Source: Armatimonadota bacterium
GTDB lineage: Bacteria > Armatimonadota > Fimbriimonadia > Fimbriimonadales > Fimbriimonadaceae
Direction of reading: 5' to 3'
Assembly: GCA_029781035.1 (NCBI GenBank)
Contig: JAKOXK010000001.1
Coordinates: 1-64,000, forward strand
Length of the DNA stretch: 64,000 bases
The position numbers were made by a program, and so were the translations under genes. Shown piece by piece: positions 44,814 to 52,060 of this stretch (positions within the stretch are counted from its first letter, which is position 1; the number at the start of each line of letters is the position of its first letter). The notes beneath the pieces are model-generated. The model was not told the origin of the DNA and did no database searches. It saw nothing but the letters and a program-made list of their open reading frames with translations.

Positions 44814-45386
44814 TTAGCCGTGGGGCCCAATCTGACCTGGGATCGTCATAACGGGTGTCCCGGTCAGGTTGCCCGTGATGTTCTTGTTGGCCTGATCTCC
44901 GCTATAGACGGCGGTCGCGTACCCATTGAGCGTGGCGGGAAGGCCGACGAACGTGGGGTGTCCCAGTACGCACGCCCTGCGCGCCGTGAACTTCAGTGTC
45001 GTCAGGATGTTGCCCTGAGACGTTGCCACGAATGGGGTCAGAAACTGACCGAGCCCAGTCCACATCGCGTCCCCGTCGGACAAACTGTCGTTCAAGTGGG
45101 CCGGATTGATGAATCCGGACGAAAACCACGCGTAGCCGCCGTTGGCGTCATGAGCCCTGGAGTCGTAGGAGCTGATGGGATTGATGACGGCGGGATCCCA
45201 CTGAATGATGACGTCGAGGGCACCGATGGTCTCCGTGGGATTGTCGGAAACGGCGACGATGTCCACGTTGACGACCTCACCGACCTTGTAACTGTTCTTG
45301 AGTGGCCTCAGCTCCAGATTCACATTGGCCTTGGCCGCTCCGGTCAGAAGGAGGGCTGGCAACACTACGCACACATACTTTATCAT
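44814..45386 (-). CDS. Secreted cohesin-like protein
   Basis: A 190-residue exported protein with signal peptide MIKYVCVVLPALLLTGAAKAN. The mature part is one beta-sandwich domain with the features of cohesin-type carriers: NSYKVGEVVNVDIVAVSDNP, IGALDVIIQWDPAVI, then GNILTTLKFTARRACVLG. Cohesins bind dockerins, and the next four genes on this strand end in dockerins. No anchor, sorting tail or second domain is present. The start is ATG 45386, with GGAG six bases upstream; ATG 45392 and 45404 are also in frame. Similarity is by pattern only, so dockerin binding is a hypothesis. Confidence 0.62.
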   Translation of the reverse strand: MIKYVCVVLPALLLTGAAKANVNLELRPLKNSYKVGEVVNVDIVAVSDNPTETIGALDVIIQWDPAVINPISSYDSRAHDANGGYAWFSSGFINPAHLNDSLSDGDAMWTGLGQFLTPFVATSQGNILTTLKFTARRACVLGHPTFVGLPATLNGYATAVYSGDQANKNITGNLTGTPVMTIPGQIGPHG

Positions 45387-45490
45387 GTTCATCTCCAGAT
45401 CCACGGCACGGTGTCGCCACCGGCATCAATTCAGCATTCACCCATTGTATTAGCCACGAGAGCCAGGAGAGGCTCTACCAGACAAAGTCA

Positions 45491-45547
45491 GGCAATAAAC
45501 TCACTTATTGCCAGGTTCAAAGGGCCCCGTCCCGAAGGACGGAGCCC
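45491..45547 (-). terminator. Two hairpins after dockerin protein A
   Basis: On the minus strand a stem GGGCTCCGTCC / GGACGGGGCCC around a TTCG tetraloop (45522-45547) is followed by TTTG, and then by a second perfect stem GGCAATAA / TTTATTGCC (45491-45512). The first should terminate the dockerin transcript before the cohesin-like gene. Confidence 0.75.
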
Positions 45548-45565
45548 GATGTTTCCCTGCTTTTC

Positions 45566-48500
45566 TTATCCGCGGGCACCCGGCTTGATGTGGAGTTTTG
45601 CGTCCAGCCACCGGGTGACCTCGTTGACGGTAATCCAACCGTCCTTGTCCGCATCCATGGCACGGGCCACGCTCTCCGCAACCCCTGCCTTGACCATGTC
45701 CTTGACCGTGCACTTGACTTGCGGCGTCCTGCCCGGGCCAGCGAAGTTGCCCGGCTCAGAATCGCCGACGCTGAGGAACCCATTTTGAAGGAAAGTGAAG
45801 TCCTCGGTACCGACACCATGATCGCAACTGAAGTCGGCATTGGTGTCCGACTCCCCTATATAAGAGTTGGGAGAGCCTGCGGGATTGGTGCCGTACTGGT
45901 AGGCGAAGACGCCAAAGTCCAAGATGTCGATCACATTGTCCCTGTTGGCATCGCCGCCCTTCAGCGAGAGCAAGCCGCTTCCTGTGTACTGGTTGCCCAC
46001 ATGGTTCATTGCAACGTTCGCACGAAGCGTGTGGAGCGGATCGACAGCACTTACCTCGTCAAACGAGGCTGGTCCGTTGGCGGGCAACGTTTCGGGCCCA
46101 TCGTACGCGTTTAGCACCACAGTCTGCGGGTTAGCAGTGAACGTCACGAGTTTGTCGATGTGGACTGGTGAGTTCGCGCCGGAACCGTCGCCACCCAAGA
46201 CGAAGTGGACCCACCTCGTGGGAGAGGCGCCCACCGATGCCAGTTCCACGCTGAGGGTCACGGTCGTCGTGTTCACACCACCCGTCGATTCGGTCTGAGA
46301 CACACTGTTGCCCGCATCATCGATCGCACTGACGATGATCTCGGCAGGACCACTCGGTGCACTGGCCGTCACGTTGTACTCGGCGCGGAACTTGTTCCCC
46401 GTCCAGGAATACGTGTCCAGCACCACATCTTCCGGCCCTGTCCCGTTGTTGCTGGTCGGCGAGAAGTTCAAGACAATCTTCGGCCGTTCCGCAAGTCCTG
46501 AGCCCTCATTGCTTCCTCCCTGACCGAAGTCCCGGGCATTGACCTCAACGAGCAAGTTCCCCAGCACGATCGGATGAGTCGTCGCATCCACGGCCCCTTG
46601 AGTCGCCGAGAACTGCGTGAGAACCGGAAGTGTGTCGTCAACGACGACGATGTTGGAGTCCAACCGCGCTGGAGTCACCGGTTGAGCCAGCGAGTCGCTA
46701 AAGCGGGTCGGGATTCCCGAACCGTTGTCCGCGTTGACGCCGACCCAGGCGGTGCCTTCGCCAGTCGGCGTGAACCGCAAGTCAGCAAGTTTGGCGATCT
46801 CTGAGGCGGGAGCGGCGGGTTGTCCTGTCGCGACACCTGCAGACAGTTGCAGGCTCGAGTTCATCGGGAGCAGGATTGTCGGGAACAGGCCCTGATCGGC
46901 ATAGGTGTACACGCTCGTGCTGTCATAGGTCTGGACACCGTGGCTCTGCAGAAACGCCTGGTAACCCAACACGCTCTGCTGCAAGCCGGTCATCGTGAAG
47001 CGATAGTCGGCTCGGCCGGAAGACTTGATGTACGGGTTGTCGGCCGTGACGTAGAGATTGTTGGCGACCGCGTTCGTCTCGAAATTACGGACACGCACAG
47101 CCCCGTTGGGCTTGGTCACACCAACCTCGGACGTGAACCCTGCCGTGAACACGACTGGCCCGGAGATCGAACCAATCGTCGGCGCATAAGTTCCTAGATC
47201 GTGTTCAGTGCCCGCTTGGGCTCCATTCAGCGGCCAGACCTTCCCTGACAGCTGTCCCAGCGAATCGACGGACACCTGGACACGAAACGCTGTTTCATCA
47301 GACGCCGCCGTGTACGCCGTGCCTCCCGACTCGATAGTGTAGGGAGGACCGGCCATTCGGCCAGTCAACCCGACGACATACGACGATCCTGACTTCGTGA
47401 GCCTCACACCAGCGCTCAGGGTCGAGTTGCTGACGGCGACACCGAAGGCTTCATCGTTCGCAACCCAGGTCCCTGTGGCATCGATGTCGGCGACAAAGGT
47501 GGTCCCGCTCGATGACACGCTCATGGCACGTGGTGGCTTCACAGCGTCTGAGAAGGGCGTGTACGTCCCTTCGACCGCATTGGGATCCCAAGCGTTGATC
47601 GACCCGTCGCGGCTGCGTTCGATCACTTGACCGTAGGTGGGGTCGGCTCCGGTAGCAGCGATCGACAGACCCGGATAAGTCTGGGCTGCCGCCGCGAAGT
47701 ACCGTCCATTCAGATCGACGGGAGTCCATCCGTTCCCATGAACGATGTCATGACTGAAGTAGTAATTGCCAGCAGGCAGAGTGACCGGGTTCTTGAGCTT
47801 GAACGTCACCTTCCAGATCGGATCGGGCACCCCAGAAGGAGGGATCCGGTTGATGCCCGTCGGTTCGACTGTGACTGTGCTGTCCACGGTATCGCTGGAG
47901 AGCACGTCGCCTGTGAACTTGCCTGTCGCAGTCGGCAACAACGAGCCGTCTTCAGTCCAGATGTTGAACCGGTACCGCACGTTCCGCGAAAGGGGCTGGA
48001 ACCGCTCGATGCCGTCGCCGTCGAAGTAGCCGACGATCGTGTCGAACGTGGTCGGACCAACGACCGGAAAGTATCCCGCATAGATCCAGTCCCAATCGTT
48101 CGACATCGCAAAGCCGCGATAGCAGCCGGCGTCGCTAGGAGGACCTCCGAGGGACGTGTTCCAGTAGTACTTCCCCGAGTAGGGAATTGTGTTGTCGGGG
48201 ATCCCGGTGTCGTCGAACACCAGGGTCGACCCGTTCAACAGGCTGAGGCCAAAACTGAAGTTGTAGGTGAACCAGTCGTCCTTCTGCCAGACGTCGACTG
48301 GATAGTAAAGATAGGCGGGCGAGTCCGTCACGAACCGGAACGTGCCTCCCGACGCATTGTCGCCATTCCGCGTTCCGCCGTAGCCGAGGGGCGTCTTGCC
48401 GCCCGTGATGATGTAGTACCAGCCGAACGCGTTGGTTCCGTTGTCTTCCACGCCGTTGTAGAGGGGCGATATCCCCGGCAACGAGGTGACCCCGACTCCC

Positions 48501-48637
48501 TGGCCGTTGTGTGTCACGGGCCCGCCCTTCAAGGGAAACGCAAACGGGTCGTGGGACGAGTGCTGAGCGAACGCAGAGCTACCGACGAGGCTCATGCCTA
48601 CTGCGAGAGCGGCTCCTGCCATGCGCGAATGCTTCAT
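45566..48637 (-). CDS. Giant secreted dockerin protein A
   Basis: A 1023-residue exported protein (signal MKHSRMAGAALAVGMSLVGSSAFAQ). Order: an unrecognised beta-rich N-terminal module (to about 310), a lectin-like region (EGTYTPFSDAVKPP onward), a cohesin-like segment (YRFTMTGLQQSVLGYQAFLQ; AKLADLRFTPTGEG), an Ig-like segment after DDTLPVLTQFSATQGA, a linker sandwich, the dockerin doublet from about 894 (DANRDNVIDILD and DFSCDHGVGTED), then a canonical EF-hand DADKDGWITVNE near the end. Calcium-dependent assembly is predicted. The start is ATG 48637, with AGGAG six bases upstream. No catalytic domain is recognised. Confidence 0.82.
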   Translation of the reverse strand: MKHSRMAGAALAVGMSLVGSSAFAQHSSHDPFAFPLKGGPVTHNGQGVGVTSLPGISPLYNGVEDNGTNAFGWYYIITGGKTPLGYGGTRNGDNASGGTFRFVTDSPAYLYYPVDVWQKDDWFTYNFSFGLSLLNGSTLVFDDTGIPDNTIPYSGKYYWNTSLGGPPSDAGCYRGFAMSNDWDWIYAGYFPVVGPTTFDTIVGYFDGDGIERFQPLSRNVRYRFNIWTEDGSLLPTATGKFTGDVLSSDTVDSTVTVEPTGINRIPPSGVPDPIWKVTFKLKNPVTLPAGNYYFSHDIVHGNGWTPVDLNGRYFAAAAQTYPGLSIAATGADPTYGQVIERSRDGSINAWDPNAVEGTYTPFSDAVKPPRAMSVSSSGTTFVADIDATGTWVANDEAFGVAVSNSTLSAGVRLTKSGSSYVVGLTGRMAGPPYTIESGGTAYTAASDETAFRVQVSVDSLGQLSGKVWPLNGAQAGTEHDLGTYAPTIGSISGPVVFTAGFTSEVGVTKPNGAVRVRNFETNAVANNLYVTADNPYIKSSGRADYRFTMTGLQQSVLGYQAFLQSHGVQTYDSTSVYTYADQGLFPTILLPMNSSLQLSAGVATGQPAAPASEIAKLADLRFTPTGEGTAWVGVNADNGSGIPTRFSDSLAQPVTPARLDSNIVVVDDTLPVLTQFSATQGAVDATTHPIVLGNLLVEVNARDFGQGGSNEGSGLAERPKIVLNFSPTSNNGTGPEDVVLDTYSWTGNKFRAEYNVTASAPSGPAEIIVSAIDDAGNSVSQTESTGGVNTTTVTLSVELASVGASPTRWVHFVLGGDGSGANSPVHIDKLVTFTANPQTVVLNAYDGPETLPANGPASFDEVSAVDPLHTLRANVAMNHVGNQYTGSGLLSLKGGDANRDNVIDILDFGVFAYQYGTNPAGSPNSYIGESDTNADFSCDHGVGTEDFTFLQNGFLSVGDSEPGNFAGPGRTPQVKCTVKDMVKAGVAESVARAMDADKDGWITVNEVTRWLDAKLHIKPGARG

Positions 48638-48657
48638 GTCTTTCTCCTGATCCAATG

Positions 48658-48685
48658 CCCAGTCCTGGCGATCGCCAAGACTGGG
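48658..48685 (-). repeat. Inverted repeat in the leader of dockerin gene A
   Basis: CCCAGTC-TGGCGATCGCCA-GACTGGG is a nearly perfect 28-base palindrome ending about eight bases before the AGGAG of gene A. It could be an operator or a 5' mRNA hairpin that affects translation. No U tract follows, so it is not a typical terminator. Confidence 0.6.
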
Positions 48686-48695
48686 TCTTGTCCGT

Positions 48696-48726
48696 GGGGC
48701 CCTGAAACGTCACAGTTCAGGGCCCC
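48696..48726 (-). terminator. GC-rich hairpin after dockerin gene B
   Basis: GGGGCCCTGAA pairs with TTCAGGGCCCC around an eight-base loop, 20 bases beyond the stop of gene B. The strong stem lacks a long U tract; partial termination or transcript protection is plausible. Confidence 0.6.
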
Positions 48727-48745
48727 GAATGTCTTGTCTTCGGGA

Positions 48746-51700
48746 TCAGCCCCTCGCGGAAGTTGCCTTCCGCTTGATGTCCAACCAGCGAGAGACCTCG
48801 TTGACTGTGATCCATCCGTCCTTGTCGATGTCCATGGCTTGGGCTACGCCCTCGGGGACGCCGGTCGCAGTCATCTCCTTGACCGTGCACTTCTCCTTCG
48901 GGCCGTTCTTGGGTTGGTTGTAGCCACCGGGATCGGCCGCGTCCGAACTCAAGAAGCCCGTCGATATGTACGAGAAGTCCTCGGTGCCAACGGTTCCATT
49001 GCACGAGAAGTCGGCATTGCCGTTCGGCTCGCCGATCGCGCTGTTCGCCGAAGGGTGAGAGCCCCACTGGAAAGCGAAGACGCCATAGTCGAGGATGTCG
49101 ATCACGTTGTCTTCGTTGGCGTTGCCCCCGTACAGCGTAACCGTGCACGAGTACTGGTGGTTGGCGTCCATCGAGAGGCCGACCTTGTTGCCCAACGTGT
49201 GGACCGGATCCTTGGCCCACAGTTGTGTCAGAGTGTGGGTGCAGTCCGGGACACCGTCCGTTGCATCCAGCACGACCGATCCGGATCCGGCGGTAAAGGC
49301 GACCTGCTTGTCGACTTCGATCACCGGGTTGCTGCCTCCTCCGCCACCGAGCTTGATGTGGACCCAACGATTGACATTGGACGACACCCCATCGAGCACG
49401 ATCGTCGCCGAAACCTGCACCTTGTTGATGGTGAGCGTGGCGCTGGTCGTCGCCGTGTTGCCCGCGTCGTCTGCCGCTCCGATCGTGATGTGGGCCGTGC
49501 CACAAGGGCTCGCTGCTGAAACGACCGCGTCATAGCTGAACGTGTTCCCCGTGTCGGCTGACATCAGGGCGCCAGAGACACCCAGTTCTGGGATGTCGAT
49601 CGTCGGGAAGCCAGCCAGTCCAGCTTCGAGGTCGCGAGCGTCCACCGTGATGTGGACCGTGCCCTGAACCGTGACGTGGGCTCCGTTCAGCACGTCCGTC
49701 GCCCCCTGAGTCGCTGAGAGCGACGAGAGGACCGGCGCGGTGTTGTCGACCACGGTCGTGTTGGAGTCGAGCCTCGTCGCCGTTACGGCCGAGCCGAACT
49801 CATCCGAGAATCGAGTGACCAGACTTCCGTTACTGGCGTCAATTCCCAGAGCTGCCACCCCTTGCACTGGCGGGGCGGCGAAGGTCAAGTCACTCAGAGT
49901 GGCCCAAGTCTGGAGCCCCGAGTACAGGTTAATGTACGTGACGCCACCGTCGAGCAACAGACCGAACCCGAGGAAGTGAGACGTGAACGGCGAAACCGTA
50001 TAAGTGCGTCCGTCGAGGTTCCCTTGCACGGCCGGAACCATGTTGTTCAAGGCAGCCTGGAAGCCAGCCAATGGCCGGTCCACGTTCGCCATGCCCAGTC
50101 GGTAGTCAAGAGCGCCCGAGGACTTTGCGAACGGGCTGTCGCAGAAGGCGTACATGACGTTCAGAGGCCCACCGGTCGTGACGAAGCCTGACACTGTCAT
50201 CGAGGCCGTCGAGGATCCGGCAACCCCGCCACCGTCGGCTTCAACGATGAACCCGGCGTTCGTGTCGATGGTCGTACTGATGTTGCCGAGCGCGTAGGTC
50301 GTACCGGGGTGCGAGCCATTTAATGTCTGTGCCGTCGCCGAGGCAGCGCCCAGAGAGTCGACGTCCATGTGGAGGAGGAACCGGCTGGCCCCTGTCGTTT
50401 CGGTGACCGGGCTTGTCGTCAGCGTGCCGTCTGTGCTTCTCAGCGAGAGCACCAGGCTCGCGCCGGACTTAGCGATCGAGACGAGCGCGCCCTTCGTGCC
50501 CGTGTCACCCACTGCCGTGCATCCAATCTTGTAGGCGCTTCCAGAGACCTGGCCGCCACTGAGCCCGACGATGCATGACCAAGAAGCATCGGTGAGCATG
50601 ACCTCTTGGATCTTGGGCAGCTTGCCAAATGCCGAGTCAAAGGGAGTGTACGTGCCGTTGAGCGCAGATCCGCCGTTGCTGGACTCGGACACTTGGGTCG
50701 CACCGGTCGTTGCGGCGGAAGCCATATCCTTTTCCGGCATCATGTACGTTCCGTCGAGATCGACTGGGATTCCCTGTTCACCGACAGCCGCAACGAGGAC
50801 CGGAGACGTCGTGACCAGGCCGTAGACCCCGTCCCCTCCGGAAGGGCCTGATGACGAGCCAAAGAAGTTGTCAGCAGCGTCGGTGGGCACCGTTGACGAC
50901 TCGTTGTCGATCGCTACGCCCAAGACGCCCGTCGAATGACCCGGCCAGTCGTAGTATCCGTTGCCGGCAAAAGTGTTGTAGCGCAGGGTTGCTGTCGTTG
51001 TGTCGTTCGTCAGATAGCCGATGGCGACGCCAACTGTGCAACCCGTGAAGGTGTTGTACTGGGCCGTCAGGCCGGTGCCACCCAAAAAGTACGTGGTGGC
51101 CAAGATCCCCGCCGAGCTCGATCCGTCTGAATAAGCTACACCACGGCAATCACTGAACACGTTGTGGTCCACTTCGACCTGCGCTCCGCCCTCAAGCTCG
51201 ACGCCATAGTCCAGGGAATCAACGTCTCCCTTTCCCATGAAGCGACACCCGATAACGAGCGAACCGACGGTGTTGCCGTAGAAGTACGAATGAATGCGTC
51301 CTATGTTCTTGAACGTGCAGTTGTTGACCGTTCCGACCGCATCGATCGTGACGACTCCCCTACCGTCGTAGCCGGGGTAGGCGACGTTCTGGAACGTGCA
51401 CCCGAAGTACAGGCCCTTGCCGTACGATCGGATGACTTGGCCGATCTGGAAGCCAGACCCGTCGAAAGTCAAGTTCTTGACGATGATGTCGACGCCCGCG
51501 TCCACGAGGATCCATCCTCGAGCATCTCCTGATCCGCCGGTGTTGGCGGTCGGCACGATCGTGCTTGATGGATCATCGCCGATGATAGACAAGTCTTTTG
51601 TGACTTCGACTTGGTACGTGGCCGGATGCGAGCCAGCCCCGACTCGAATGACATTGCTCGCATCAGAGTTGGTGTTGGCCATCGCCACAGCGTCTTTCAA

Positions 51701-51820
51701 GTCGGAAAAGTCTCCAGGCACGTGGTACGTGGCAGACCATCCGAAGACGGACAACGCGGCCATGACCGCTACGCCCGTCGCTTTGGCCAGTTTGAACCTG
51801 GCCATCAGTTGTTTCCTCAT
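48746..51820 (-). CDS. Giant secreted dockerin protein B with a beta-helix
   Basis: A 1024-residue exported protein (signal MARFKLAKATGVAVMAALSVFGWSA if the ATG at 51805 is used). The N-terminal module (about 35-340) is a right-handed parallel beta-helix of the pectin-lyase type, with repeats such as IIVKNLTFDGSGF, GTVNNCTFKNIG, AQVEVDHNVFSDCRG and LTAQYNTFTGCTVG. Then come the common lectin-like, cohesin-like (YRLGMANVDRPLAGFQAALN), Ig-like and dockerin (NANEDNVIDILD; DFSCNGTVGTED) modules and the EF-hand DIDKDGWITVNE. Beta-helices bind or cleave polysaccharides; no catalytic residues are assigned. Confidence 0.85.
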   Translation of the reverse strand: MRKQLMARFKLAKATGVAVMAALSVFGWSATYHVPGDFSDLKDAVAMANTNSDASNVIRVGAGSHPATYQVEVTKDLSIIGDDPSSTIVPTANTGGSGDARGWILVDAGVDIIVKNLTFDGSGFQIGQVIRSYGKGLYFGCTFQNVAYPGYDGRGVVTIDAVGTVNNCTFKNIGRIHSYFYGNTVGSLVIGCRFMGKGDVDSLDYGVELEGGAQVEVDHNVFSDCRGVAYSDGSSSAGILATTYFLGGTGLTAQYNTFTGCTVGVAIGYLTNDTTTATLRYNTFAGNGYYDWPGHSTGVLGVAIDNESSTVPTDAADNFFGSSSGPSGGDGVYGLVTTSPVLVAAVGEQGIPVDLDGTYMMPEKDMASAATTGATQVSESSNGGSALNGTYTPFDSAFGKLPKIQEVMLTDASWSCIVGLSGGQVSGSAYKIGCTAVGDTGTKGALVSIAKSGASLVLSLRSTDGTLTTSPVTETTGASRFLLHMDVDSLGAASATAQTLNGSHPGTTYALGNISTTIDTNAGFIVEADGGGVAGSSTASMTVSGFVTTGGPLNVMYAFCDSPFAKSSGALDYRLGMANVDRPLAGFQAALNNMVPAVQGNLDGRTYTVSPFTSHFLGFGLLLDGGVTYINLYSGLQTWATLSDLTFAAPPVQGVAALGIDASNGSLVTRFSDEFGSAVTATRLDSNTTVVDNTAPVLSSLSATQGATDVLNGAHVTVQGTVHITVDARDLEAGLAGFPTIDIPELGVSGALMSADTGNTFSYDAVVSAASPCGTAHITIGAADDAGNTATTSATLTINKVQVSATIVLDGVSSNVNRWVHIKLGGGGGSNPVIEVDKQVAFTAGSGSVVLDATDGVPDCTHTLTQLWAKDPVHTLGNKVGLSMDANHQYSCTVTLYGGNANEDNVIDILDYGVFAFQWGSHPSANSAIGEPNGNADFSCNGTVGTEDFSYISTGFLSSDAADPGGYNQPKNGPKEKCTVKEMTATGVPEGVAQAMDIDKDGWITVNEVSRWLDIKRKATSARG

Positions 51821-52013
51821 CTCATTTCTCCTCGTCCTGCCGCCAAACCGGCGTTACAGTCCTGCTGTCTTTTCGATCCCTGGCCCGAGAGCAGTGCTCT
51901 CGAACACTCTTCTGCCCGTCCCGTTTCCGTGACGGCGGCCCGCGATCCTTCGAATGGCACCTTTCCCCGCGACAATCGTTGCCCCGGTCTGGTTGTCGTG
52001 TTCAGGGAGCCAG

Positions 52014-52042
52014 GGAACCCCGCCCTCATGAAACGGGGTTCC
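52014..52042 (-). terminator. Hairpin after dockerin gene C
   Basis: GGAACCCCG (minus strand) pairs with CGGGGTTCC around an 11-base loop just downstream of gene C. No U tract; function as terminator uncertain. Confidence 0.5.
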
Positions 52043-52060
52043 TGTATTCCCTGATCTGTA

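Noticed and set aside
47627-49519. 630-residue plus-strand ORF across the dockerin genes
   Set aside because: Antisense to the coding frames of proteins A and B, which have signal peptides and dockerin motifs; the ORF is low-complexity Arg/Val/Asp-rich and without any motif.
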